A stretch of DNA of 64,000 nucleotides from Xylaria sp. FL1777. Taxonomy: Eukaryota > Ascomycota > Sordariomycetes > Xylariales > Xylariaceae. Positions 48,001 through 60,045 of the stretch are shown piece by piece. Under the pieces are notes generated by a model. It was given only the letters and a program-made list of their open reading frames with translations, did no database searches and was not told the DNA's origin. Positions within the stretch are counted from its first letter, which is position 1. Each line of letters starts with the position of its first letter. Position numbers and translations under genes: made by a program. Location: the NCBI GenBank assembly GCA_022578965.1, contig MU400587.1:151746-215745 (forward strand), given 5' to 3'.

Positions 48001-51000
48001 GGTAGAGGCCGGTCAATTAATGGCTTGCATACCGAGGAAGTGAAGATGTTGAACATGATGGCACTTTCGGCCCAGAAGCGATGGCCAAGTTGACGTGTTC
48101 ACTGCCTCGCTACGAATCCCAATATCTACAGGGCTGATGAGAGATACCCTTGGTGTATCCTGTAAGTGCGTCATTCACAGATTGGGGACAGACTATCTAT
48201 ACTGTCTATACTACATGTAGATGGGAGACTTTGGATAAACCCTACTACCTACTTAGGCACGGGCCGTTGTAACGGCTGCCTGGACTAGTTTACGCTTTTC
48301 CTCTTTCTATGCCGAGGACCTAGACTACTTCGTTATATGGATACTGGGAGGGACAAGAACGGAAACGCAGTCGCGGTGCTATAACTAATGTAGGTACGGT
48401 ACATCTGTCTGTGCGGCGGCACTACGGTGCAATGTGGTATACCGATATAACCTCAAACACAGGGTACACTAAACACAGTAGAGCGTATTTGAAAAGTCAA
48501 CGGCTAGTTTTGCCTAGTCTGGGTTAGACAGGTCGTTCAAGTCGAGTCTAGCCTGTGATAAGTCGAATGAAGGCGCATATGGCATTAGACTAAACCGAAT
48601 TCTGATCTGAACCTGATACCAAGTTCACCCACCCATTCAACATTTCCATGGTTGGTTGGCTGGTGTAGTCAGAATCTACGTATAGCGTAGGTACCCCAGA
48701 CTGAAATGCCACTTACAGTCGCAGTCACTTTCAGCTTCGTGCCCTGATCCAGCACAGATCAACAAGAGTTTCGTCCACGGGATAGGCAGGTATTCATTCA
48801 TTCGAAGAATATAGCAGCGCTATTCGACAGGATAGTACATATATGCACACACATACACACATTTTCACATCCCCTTTGTGACGACTGACTGGCAGCGTAG
48901 TGATGTTGGGGAGGGTCTTATTTATGCAAGGTAAGACAAGCCAAGACCGACGACATCTACGCATTTCCATAACGAGATCTCGTCTGCTGTCGTTAAGTCC
49001 CAGCAGATCTAGATCCCCGTCAGGTGGGAGAGATGGTGGAATCGACGGCTGCCAATGCATGTCTGGCTGAGTGATGACGAACCTAGTCGTTGCATGGGAA
49101 ACGTACGTAGCCCCCGTTTCCGTCACAGTGTAGCCCGTCACCCACCAGACAACTCCAAATGTATGGTTCCTCTGGTTACTGCTCCGGTCACGAGCCAGAG
49201 GACAGAGCCCGAAGAATGGTGATATACCGGTAGGCCATTTTCCGGATTACGTACATGATCAAGCTCACATCGAGCCACGTTCCTGGCTAATTCGTGGGCG
49301 CTGCTCGACGAACACGGTGTTTGGACGACCGTCCTCTCGTAAGCACGCAGAAGAAGAAGGGAGCTTCACGATAATCACTTCCTCCACGCATATGCCGCTC
49401 GAGACGAAGTAATCTCTCCCCGTTGTCTGTCCCTACGTCATAAAGTAGCTATCTAGCGCGCTACGCTCTGCCGGCGAACAGTGTCGTTTACAGTATTCCC
49501 GGCATACACGGCTTGCCTATCGCTCCTCGCACGACTGGGAATGTGCGACAACATAATATACTGTATACACTACCTACTGCCTAGTCTAGAGCACATCGCA
49601 TACGACCCTGGTGTGCGGTACAGCGGCACTTGGGAGCTGGCACACCTGAGACTGCTGCAGGTCTGCTCTGTCTGGCGCACAGGATAGTGCCGGTATACTG
49701 TACACCATGACTGTACAGTAGCAGACCAAGGAGGTACTACACGATAACAGTGTGTTGTCTGTCGCAAGTGTCGGCTTGGAGCTTTCAAACAGGCTGAGAG
49801 CGCACGCGCAAGGACCGAGGGCGTCAACGTAGCGGATTCTCGCAGGGGATCCCCTGTCTTCCCGAGGAGCTGGACTACAGTATCGTCTCCATCCCTGACC
49901 CTCCTTCGCCAACCCGGCTCTTTGCTCTTTTCGTCTAGTCCATGTACTGCAGGTAGTGCACTTGTGTACATTCTTGGGAGAGGCTCTTAGATAATTCCTC
50001 GGCCGCTACAGCTGTCGACCCCCCCTGGAACTACCGATACCTCTAGTCTTGCAGTAGGCGTTTTCTTAGCGTAGGCTAAGACCCTTGTCTCTATTTCCTG
50101 GTGGATTACACACCACGTTCAGAAATGACGGATTGACCTTTTAAATCGAGAGATGGACCTCTCGGGACATCGAAGACCACAGCGTTTGTGCGAATTGCTC
50201 AATACTGTGGAAGTGAGAGAAGGCGACGCGATGCCCTCTTCTCCACCTGTTTCCGTATCATTCGAACCTGCGAGTGGTCGACAGGCTCACCGGGTCCTCC
50301 CTGTTCGCCGTCCATCTACGTCGTTTGACTTGCTCGCTACCGAAGAGGTAGCAGCTGGGTAGCAGCCCGGGGGCAAAGAGGCAGCGTCATATCCAAGTCT
50401 ATCTCTTATTCGTTTGTCGAGTGATGCTGCTGCTGCTGCTCTGGATGGGCAATGTCCTTCCATCCATAGAATCAATTTGCACCCCGCCACGCCTTGTCTT
50501 GAAGTGCTAGACCATACAGGCTCTGGTCCTCCTCTGTCTTGTTTAAACCGAGTCAAATGTCTCGCCGACCCAACTTGTCACCTTGACGCCCCGAAGGCGA
50601 ACCTCCCTGCCCTCTAGAGTCCAAGATCCCAAATCGTCCACAGCTTTCCTTCCTGATCACCAGCTGCGTGTGTAAAGCCCCATTAAGCAATTCGCCAGGT
50701 CCGGGACCAGGGGGGATATGGGGGGGAGGGGTGTCTTGGAAAGGATCAAGCCTCATCAGACTAGTCCAGCTCTTTTATTTCCGTACCCACATGCATACCT
50801 ACAGTAGTGTATAGATGATAGATCTTTGGATCTCTCGTTGAGGGGTGATTCCAGTCGATTGGCTCCGAGATCGACCCCCGGTTGCATATCATAGTGCCCG
50901 TTTCGAAGTAACTAGGTAATATATACGTTCACTCATGTCCCAGATCGGGAACTCTTGTCTCACCTTCCAAGAGACCTCGACTATAATAAACCTTGTGGTC

Positions 51001-51228
51001 GGCACGGGTTGGTGACCACCTCATAACCTCCAACTCACATCAACAAACTTTCCTATCGTTGGGCGGTATTTTGCTTTTACATCACATAGTCGCGACATCT
51101 ATCAACTATCATCGACTACGGCGCTGACACCCTACGCTTAGCATCAGTGTATTCATCTCGCCTCGTCACGTATGAGAGAGTAGTTGTCTATCTCGTCAAG
51201 TATCGAGCGCCACTAATCGGACAACAAC
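45001..51228. other. Gene-poor region upstream of the AZF1-like gene
   Basis: About 6 kb with no supported gene. Tandem GCCTTATA units at 46385-46410, GCTCGCC units at about 47704-47730, (TGC)n at about 50427-50441. A TATAATAAA sequence at 50982-50990, about 240 bp before the AZF1-like start, may be its TATA box. The sequence from about 51040 to 51228 is likely 5'UTR. Confidence 0.45.
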
Positions 51229-52811
51229 ATGACCCGTCGGCCAGAGCCTGAGAACTGGCAACGATGGCCTCCTCATCAGTCGTGGCCGGCCCTACCACCT
51301 GCTTTCGTCATGGAGCAGTCTTATACCATCACACCGTTGATAACAATGCCACCACAACAATACCCCGTACACCATGGCTTTGTCTATGATACATATGCAC
51401 CTGAGACTACGAATTCAGTTGTATCGCCTACGAAACAGTACCTAAGCGACCGCGCATTGATGGATATGAATTCTGTATCTGTTCACGCCTTGCCCCAACC
51501 TCTCGAGGAAGCCAACCACTTGCCTGTAAAACAATCAAGCTTGAGTCCTATAATCAAGAGCGAGTCACAACCACCAGAGAGCCTGAAGGCGCCCAGAGCA
51601 ATTCCTGCGAACCCGGCGGATAGCCAGACCACCAATGCTGTGTTCGCTACGGGTATCGATCGACTGATGAAGATTATCCAGCAAAAGAGCGACGGTTCTG
51701 AAGGGGACACGCCAGCCACACAACCTAAACCCAAGGCCCGCGCAAGCAATAGCAGTGCCGAGGGTTCTACTAGTCGAAAGAGGCCTAAGGTGGACACAAG
51801 CAGTCCAGAATCGAAGGATAAACCTCACGCTTGTCACAGGAAGAAGTGCCACAAGAGGTTTTCGCAAATCACCCATCTACATATCCACGACCGAGCCCAC
51901 ACCGGGGAGCGGCCTCATGTAAGAGCATCATCGACTCCAACAAGGGCATAACTAACATTAGCGCATAGAAATGTACGTTTGCTGGCTGTGATAAACGCTT
52001 CACACAGAAGGGAAATTTACGAGTAGGTAGTATCATGTCAACTTATCGAAACAAATGCTTACCATATATCAGACACACGAACGTCGTCACTTGGGTGAAC
52101 GACCTTTCAAATGCCACATCTCGGGATGTACCAGGGCTTTCCCACAGAAAGGCAACCTGGCAGCCCACCTAGAGACGCACTACAAGCGTAATAACTTCCG
52201 TTGCATCTTGAAGTCATGCGGCAAGTCGTTCAGCTCACGAGGCAACCTCAAAGTTAGTTTTGCGCCTCAAGAAGTTCCGAATCCGGAAAGGTTATTAACC
52301 CAAGGTTTTATCACAGACACACCAGAACAACTACCACAAAGAGGAGCTCCGCGAATTGGAGCTCAAGTTTGCAAACATGAGATCCGTCGCCGAGATGACC
52401 GAGGCTGACCGGGAACTATGGGACTATTTCCTCAACGTCCACAAGAACAGCAACAAGGGGATCAAGGGGCGCGGCAAGGAGTGCAGGGTCGAGCTCCTCC
52501 CTCACTCCGGCAGCCCGCCGAGCCAATACCCGCTCCAGTCACCTGTCGAGCTGCAACACGCCCCGTTCGCCATGTCACACGGCCTCGCCAGCTCGCTGAA
52601 CTTCAACCACTTCGGCATGCCACGGAACAACCTGGGACACGAGTTCCTGGTCGCCCGGGGCGCGGGGCATGGGTACGACGTGTATGAGATTGATCAGGCC
52701 AGCATCTCCAGCGGCACCATAACACCAGCTAGTTCCCCCGGCGGCATATACGACGACCACCATCACCACCACCATCACCGCGGTCTCCCGTTCCACGACC
52801 GGATGTACTAA
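51229..52811 (+). CDS. C2H2 zinc-finger transcription factor, AZF1-like
   Basis: Four exons: 51229-51918, 51969-52022, 52073-52252 and 52317-52811 (472 residues); introns are 50-64 bp GT-AG. The ~200-residue N-terminus is Pro/Ser/Thr-rich with a basic stretch (SRKRPKVD, a likely nuclear signal). Four consecutive C2H2 fingers follow: finger 1 C202/C207/H220/H224 ([10 protein letters not shown]), finger 2 C232/C237/H250/H254 ([10 protein letters not shown], split by intron 2), finger 3 C262/C267/H280/H284 ([10 protein letters not shown]), finger 4 C292/C297/H310/H315 ([10 protein letters not shown], split by intron 3). [15 protein letters not shown] helix comes next. Finger order, linkers and the post-finger helix resemble yeast Azf1, which responds to carbon source and cell-wall state. 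The C-terminus ends with a His-rich run. Targets here are unknown. Confidence 0.88.
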
Positions 52812-55658
52812 GTAGATGGTGCGCCCCTGATCCAAAAAAAAAATAACAAAAACAAGGAACGATAAGATGATGTACATGTCCCATGTACATGTGGTTGGTG
52901 GTAGTAGTGGTGGCGATGGTGATCCTTAACGATCGCAGCATAATCGCCCACAATACAATGCACGCAACAACAGCAACAACAAAGTGACGATGGACGGGAG
53001 GGCGGGAGAGGGGCTCATTAACCAACGTGGGCTTGGGCGGCACACTTTCGAATTTTTCTCTAAGATACCAAACATCGTTAAGAACTGGATGCGGACCTTT
53101 GATTTCTATCTCTTGGTTATTACATCCTATTAGTTCAGTGGTTTTTTTCTTCTATCTCTCTCACACAATTCTTGCTACTTTCTTTCGTTTATCCATCGGT
53201 ACCGCATCTATCTATCCAAATCTGCACCACCCAGTATGCGGTGGCACGCTGGGTGGCTTGCTTACTGACGGGGGGCCAAAGAGGGGAGGGAGCTCAGGGA
53301 ATATCGGGCATAGTGAGAGGGGGGGAAGGGGAGGTGAAGTGAGGTGAGGGGAGAGGGCGGCGGCTGTCCGTGTTTTTCCGTACAGATTTATTTTTATGTT
53401 ATTATTTTATGTTTTTTTTTTTCATGTTCCAAAGTGGCGTTGCAAACGGAGGTTATCAGACCTCTTTGTATTCAGACTGGGAGTCGGTGGATTGTCTGAT
53501 TATTATTTTTTTGCAACGCCTTTTGAAAGCTCTGCGAACGGTTCCGCAGACGGCTTCATCGGACATCGGCGGGGAGAGCATTGGGTCAAGGCTGTCTGAA
53601 CAAATTCAACTTGCGGACACATACGAACACATACACACACATGGTCGGATCTCTGCTCTTTCCCCTCGCATCTGTTAGCTCTTCTGGTGGGGAGGGGGGT
53701 TTGGTTTTTTGGTTCTCTCTGTTTTCCCTGTCTATGGCTTGTCCGTTTGTTCTGGCCGCGTCGATTCTGTATTTCGAAAATGGGGTTTGGCTATCTATTT
53801 TTATTGGTTTGTTATTCCCCTTCGTTCCGAGTTGCATGGCGGCTGCATGGCGGATGGGCGGGCGTGAGAGAAAGGGGGGGTGCAGTTGGAATTGCATATA
53901 ATTCCAGGCAAAGCTCAGTTCTAGCTGGGTAAGACGAGAGACGGGCGAGCGCCGGGGGCGTTCTCGATAGTTAGTTGTATGCTCTCATGCAGAGCGAGGA
54001 TTATCAAGGTCTGTTGGATTCACATGTGCTCGGATAATAGTCAATTATTTTTATTCCTGAAAAAGGTGTCCTCGAGTCCAAAGGATACATACATACATGC
54101 AATCATGCATTCATACTTACATAACTACTCGGAAGTCGATGGAAACAATCTGGCCAGATCATACATGCATGACGTGACGATTGTTACTCATATTGCGGTT
54201 GGCAACTCTAGGTACATCCCACCGGCGGCATGAAATCTGACTGGCTACGGCGTCATCGCAAAATGACTGTACCTCATTTTACCTAGACCAATGCCCTATC
54301 AAACAGAATCCCATTCGGGAGCACCCGTATCGCGGGAGTCACCGGCCCTAGTGATCTGAACGATACTCGATCTAGCGAAATGACACGCTATCTACTGTAT
54401 CTAGATGGTATCCAGATGTATACAAACACAACCTAACGGTACATACCGATGTCCCATTTACTCGCTAAGAAAATCGCGGGGGGGGATCTGTAGTGTACAA
54501 GCAAACGCAGCCTATTCACGTAGGTTGCCTCGTCATCAGCTCTACTATGCGACAAATCGCCAAGATCTGATCTGAACAGCGCATACGAGGGGTGTGATTT
54601 CAAAGTCCCTGGCGGAGCAGAATAGAGTAGCAATGCATGGGTTCATGTTTTCTCTCGACATGATGTTAGGTAGGTAGGTAGGTAGGTAGGTAGGCAGGTA
54701 GGTAGATAGCTACCGTAGAGTTTTCTTTTGTTTCCCGTCCTGTCGGTTTGCTCCCGCATCGCTCTGTACAGCCTCTCGTTTTGTGTCCTGCGAGATGCCC
54801 ATTGGGAAGAGGCGGCAGATCGGAGGCGCTAATGAAGATTACGATCGATGGAACTAGAGCCAAGCTGAACGTGTCGAACCAGAATTGAGCAATCCTCCAC
54901 CCCTGGCCACATCCACACACACTCGCACACGCACACGCACACCCTAGACAGATTGCTGCGGAAGTACAGCAGTACATGATTAGGCGTCACAATCTCGAAC
55001 GCCTGTAACCTATCAAATAGATCGATTCTCGGAGATATACATGCATGCAGGTGGGGGTCCAAATTTGACATGAAGAAAACCGATCCATCAATAGCCGAAT
55101 TCCGTGATCTCGGGCGCATAAATGCCATGGACGAGCTGATCTTGGAATGGTCGTCATTATTGGCAGTTCCCACCTCTCGATGACACGGCCATATTTCGGG
55201 TAGCCACCTAACTATACTATCTAGCGCAGTGCAGAGAGAGGGAGACAGAGAGGTACGGACGCATGGAGGGGTAGTCCTGAGGTAGTAGCCGCAAATCTAG
55301 CTTCTCACCGCATAGTGTTCTCGGATCAACCAACCCTGTTTCACATGCAGAGTCGCGGGGTAGTTTGTCCTGCGCGTCGAGAGAGGTGTGCTTGTGCGGC
55401 ACGGGCAGCCAGCTCAGCCCTCTGCATTACTAAGACAAGCAGCAGCAGCAGCGGCAGCAACAGCGGCGGCGGCAGCGCGATATACCCAGGGACCGCGGAG
55501 ACCCCTCGATAACCCAAAACCGGTTATTCAAGGCCCATCCTTACTACTTGCAGCAGGAAACGAGATGCACGACTAGGCTTAACGGCGGTGGATGGGAGCC
55601 AAGCCACGACATAAGCATTGACGATGACATGGATACGGTGGCCATTGGTGCTGGCTAG
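52812..55658. other. Intergenic region AZF1-like / URM1
   Basis: About 2.8 kb between convergent stops. The 3'UTR of the zinc-finger gene contains a 9 bp inverted repeat (52870-52890). (TAGG)n lies at about 54667-54704, a CA-rich tract at about 54916-54941 and CAG/GCA triplets at about 55437-55477. Frames such as 53027-53347 and 53581-53901 are low-complexity and not supported. Confidence 0.5.
54667..54704 (+). repeat. (TAGG)n microsatellite
   Basis: About nine tandem TAGG/TAGG-like units with one CAGG variant. It is a tandem expansion of the half-site of the TACCTAGGTA motif scattered through the window. Confidence 0.85.
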
Positions 55659-56281
55659 CTAACCTCCATGCAGCGTTGAGACAAATAGAATGCTGTCACC
55701 GTTCTGGATCTCATAGGCCTCCTCTCCCTCCAACTCCCAGTCAGCGTCGTTGATCAGGACCAGGATACCTGGTCGTCTGTATAGGGGCCAGGTCAGTCGG
55801 GTCGAGTTTTTCACATGTCCTGTCCTCTCCTCGGTCGGTGAGCCGCCGAAGCGATTCAACCGCTCGACCAGACAGACGTCAACCCCCTGCCGCCGCCCAA
55901 AGCAGACGGCGACCTGTCCACCATGTAGTCTCCGAGGCCGGTGGGGCGGTGAAGAGGAACTGGGGGACAACTCACAGATGATCGTCGAGCACGAACAGCT
56001 CCTTCCGCGTATCTCTCATTGTGTTCTCGCACAGATACTCGATGAGATAAGCGACCGTCGCGGGCTTGCTGCTCTTGTCGATGGCGGGTACAGATAGTGC
56101 ATGGCGGCGCTGATCTGAAAACAGCATCTCCAGCCCACCACTAACACATTCTATTAGCGATGACAAGGCTGGGCGCATGAGCGGCAGGACCATACGTAAA
56201 CTCAACCGTTATTGATAGCACAGGAATGTCGGCATTCTTGGAAGTGTTATCTGTCACTGTAGTCTCTATTGTTGTCGCCAT
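55659..56281 (-). CDS. URM1: Ubiquitin-related modifier 1 (Urm1)
   Basis: Three exons on the minus strand: 56281-56196, 56140-55976 and 55776-55659 (122 residues). Donors are GTATGG and GTGAGT; acceptors TTAG and ACAG. The spliced protein reads ...[20 protein letters not shown], then [20 protein letters not shown], then [20 protein letters not shown] and ends [11 protein letters not shown]. The beta-grasp fold and the C-terminal Gly-Gly with no extension are diagnostic for Urm1. Urm1 is thiocarboxylated by Uba4 and donates sulfur for 2-thiolation of U34 in Lys, Glu and Gln tRNAs; it can also be conjugated to proteins. A ~20-residue Thr/Asn-rich N-terminal extension makes it longer than yeast Urm1. 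It is divergent from FLX1. The Elongator subunit ELP2, which works on the same uridine, lies about 37 kb away. Confidence 0.95.
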
Positions 56282-56692
56282 TACTGCGATTATGACCTTC
56301 TCTATATGGCTTGAAATCAAGTATAAAAGATTGGTCACGTTCTTGTTGAGATCAAGGAACTGAGATGTTACCCAGTAGATACCTTCTTCATTTGATTACG
56401 TGGGCCATGCCCTTCCACTTCATATGGAGAATTTATGTATTTATGTATAAATACAATAATATGACACTATCAGATATAATGTCTTATGGAGAATGGATCT
56501 GACGTTTATCTGCATCACGGTGTAAGCTTAAACCAGATCTCGACATCACTAACGGTAGCTTCAATACATTAGCTTGCCTTAGCTTACCGTAGCTTCGCTG
56601 CTTGTTATGTGATCCGACCCTCTCAACGTCTACACATTTTGAGACACATAATAATGTAATACCTAATCCCTTTTCGCTGAAAGCTCGTCTCT
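56282..56692. promoter_or_regulatory. Bidirectional promoter URM1 / FLX1
   Basis: 411 bp between divergent starts. It contains four direct copies of TAGCTT at 56556, 56570, 56580 and 56590, spaced 14, 10 and 10 bp. No known factor is assigned. Confidence 0.45.
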
Positions 56693-57734
56693 ATGACACG
56701 CCACGATGCGGGCCCCCCTCCCGCCTTCGTTGAAACCGTTGCCGGCCTGACCGCTGGCACTGTTGCTACGCTTGTAGTCCACCCCTTGGACATTGTGAAA
56801 ACGCGCATGCAAAGTACGTCGGCCGTAGCCGGTCGCTCAACCTCTTCCGTGACTATTACCGTTGGCTGACGTTTCATTAGTCCACCGCAGCAATGCTGCC
56901 ACTTCTCAGACCTTGACCACTATCTCGGTCCTCCGCGGCTTGACGAGAACGCCACACCCAGTCGCTGCTCTTTACCGTGGCCTGACGCCAAACCTGCTTG
57001 GGAACGCCTCGAGTTGGGCCTCGTTCTTCTTCTTCAAGGCCCGAGCCGAAAGCGCCCTTCTGGCCATCAAGGGTCCATCTCCCGGTGACGATGTGGCCGC
57101 CCTTAACCCCCAGGATTACTTCATCGCGTCCGGCGTGGCGGGCATGTTCACCCAGGTCTTCACCAATCCCATCTGGGTTCTGAAGACACGCATGCTGTCT
57201 TCCGATCGTGGCGCGGTTGGCGCATATCCGAGCATGTGGGCGGGTGCCGCGCAACTTCTGCGGACTGAGGGCTGGAGGGGGTTTTACCGTGGCCTGGGAA
57301 TTAGCCTCTTCGGCGTGTCCCACGGAGCTGTCCAGTTCGCCGTCTACGATCCGCTGAAACAGATGTACATCTCGAGGCGGCAGAAGCTCGCCAGAGGGAC
57401 AAGTCGCTCGGATAGTCGCGAAAGGCAGTCGATGACCAACGAGGCCACGCTGATTATTTCGAGCGTGTCTAAGCTCGTGGCTGGTGCTGTGACATACCCG
57501 TATCAAGTCATCCGAAGCCGTCTTCAGAACTATGACGCTGAGGAGCGATTCGGGCGAGGAATTCGAGGCGTCGTGAAGAAGACGTGGAGGGAGGAGGGGT
57601 GGCGGGGCTTCTACCGTGGCATTATCCCCGGTGTAGTGAGAGTCATGCCCGCAACATGGGTCACGTTTCTCGTGTACGAGAACACCAAGTTTTACCTCCC
57701 AAAATGGACGAGCGATCCGACCATAGATCAATAG
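56693..57734 (+). CDS. FLX1: Mitochondrial FAD/folate carrier (SLC25A32 / Flx1 type)
   Basis: Two exons, 56693-56813 and 56881-57734 (324 residues), intron GTACGT...TTAG of 67 bp. It has the threefold mitochondrial carrier structure. The signature motifs are HPLDIVKTRMQ (residues 30-40), NPIWVLKTRML (136-146) and YPYQVIRSRLQ (246-256). PIWVLKTR in the second repeat together with YRGLTPNLLGNASSWASFFF marks the SLC25A32/Flx1 branch rather than other carriers. Flx1 moves FAD or its precursors across the inner membrane and supports flavoproteins; the human homologue also carries folate, so the substrate is assigned from family only. A hydrophilic Arg/Ser-rich loop (about 208-222) precedes the third repeat. 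Divergent from URM1. Confidence 0.92.
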
Positions 57735-60045
57735 AACTTTCCTCTACCTTGTATTCTGTGTAAAACAGCCGTATAATTGTACTATGTTTCTACCTGTGCT
57801 ACTGTCGGTTGTTTGATAGTAACAGGATATTCATTGATTTGTGCTCAAGCTACCATTTACTCGTTTCCCCTTCATTAAGTTAGTTATTCTCATCTTCATC
57901 TTCTTCATTACCGCTGGTGTAATAACTCTGTTTAGCATTGCCGTGCTTTAGTCACCAATACTAGAAGAACTAAACAGCGTAGACTCGTCTGTAGCTGGAT
58001 CCGATGAGGCATTCGAACTTTGACACGCATAACACTCTTTCTAGGAAAGTTGTGTATTTCAGCAAGAGCACTACTAGTATAGCTGGTATCAGAGCGTTAG
58101 ACTCCCACGAAGACATTTTGAATTAAACCTGGGTTAGCTTTGATTCAAGAAGTGGTGTGTTATCAGTCTAGTATATGACACAAATGTCAGAATAATACGT
58201 TATCTCTTTAGATGGTATACCGCATAAGGTTGACATAGCAAATCATAGGTTCCTGTCCAATTTGAAGATAACAATGACATGCATCGAGATTGCCTTCTGT
58301 CGCGTTACTTCCGTCTTTAGTAATACCACGAGAGCGCCCGATGTTGAGCGAAATGTTAGTCTTGATCTCAACTTAGGATCTTCGTTTCTTCACCGTGACG
58401 CCTCATTCGTATTTGATCTCGTACACGCAGCAAAATATATTGAAACTTGGGCTAAACTTCCACATCTTCTGCTTAGTCTCCAAAGCATGCTTCTTGTAGG
58501 GCCTTATATACAGATCGTTCCGACTGGAGCATTGGAATTAATCAACATTTGACTTGGGGAAAACAGCTCTGCTAGCAGATGTGTGCACTTCCGACATGTA
58601 TCATTATATAGGTATTCACGGGGTCTCCCGTGCTACAATTCCATTTCCAGTCTCAAGGCGAAGCTCCCAAGAGTAACAGCAATGTGAGCGTAACTGTAAT
58701 TTCTTCGCGAAATCAATTGCTGTAGTTGCCGATACTTGCTCAGTCTGTTCGGCGTTTCTTAATATAACCATAGTAACTCTTCGTCAAAAGAGTATATGCG
58801 TCTTCAATGAGATGTCAGTAAGTCAATGTACAGACATTATCACTAGCCAGGCACACCGAGATACTCCATTATATCACTATCACTCTTCACTGGTTTTAAA
58901 TAGCTCATAAACATCAGGACCCTAGACAGCCTTGCCTTTTCTTTCACATACTCCTTTATCACTATGGGATGCTGGACATATCATACTAACACACTCTAGC
59001 CCAGATGAATCTCAGCGAAACAATACTAATACAGCGTAGTTAGTACCAAGGAGCGGTATAGCTCATCACTATTACCTACAAGCGACCTAGAGCCATGTTG
59101 AAGCTTTGTCGTAGTTAGCTATAACACCAAGCAAGGCGGCCCGCAAACTCGCAAAGCTCGGGACCTACATCCACCCAGCAAGAGTGTCAATCTAGGCACC
59201 GTTCATCTACACAAGCTCTGATGGCGGCACCATCAGCGGTAATTCTCAACCCCTAGAACACGGCCGAGGTATAAATCACATTCCAACATCGAGGTTCACG
59301 GAAACAAGAGCACGATGAGGCATGAGACAATCACGAAGATGGAGGCAGATCCCATCGTTTAAACACATACTCCAGGACTCCTAACACGAAATATTCTCGC
59401 CCTGTGTCTGCTTTAGGTATACCGATCCTATCATATAGAAGCGGATTATAGGATACCTGTTCTTCGTTTTTAACAATGCACTCACTCGAATACTCTAAGC
59501 TAAAATGAAATGATATTTCTCTCCCACACTTGCGTCATGAAACTTACTATAAGTGCATAAAACCAGAATGTTCGATATATCAAGTTCAGTAAATAGTTCT
59601 AATTTAGGGCGTAAAATGTTATCAGGCTTGATTATAATACCTATTGTCCAAAGTTGTACAACAACTATCAAGTTGAAGTATGGTATACATGAGTGTAGAA
59701 ATAGAAACTACCTCCTACAAATTAGCAAGGAATGTGGGGCGTTGCGTAGGCACTACCTGACTAGGTACGGCAGTCTAAATGCCAGGGTCCATTGGCCCCA
59801 ATAATCAACAATCCGATAATCACAAGCTTACTACTACATACCTTCATCTAAGTAATCTATGAAAACTCGACCACTAATCCTCAAACAACGACCGTGTCTC
59901 TTCTTTATAGCCCTTGTACGACATCAAGAAATATCATTACCAATCACCAGAGCGCAAGCGTTCTCCCGATACACTACGAACGAACGCGAACTCTACTAGC
60001 GAGCCCATCTACAACCCTCCAATCGACACTCCCAATCCCACAAAC
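57735..60045. other. Gene-free AT-rich region between FLX1 and the 182-residue gene
   Basis: About 2.3 kb. After the FLX1 3'UTR, no gene is supported; the small frames at 58262-58552 and 59553-59804 are AT-rich and unrecognised. A degenerate tRNA-like sequence may lie at 58068-58158. The last ~150 bp before 60046 is the likely leader of the next gene. Confidence 0.5.
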
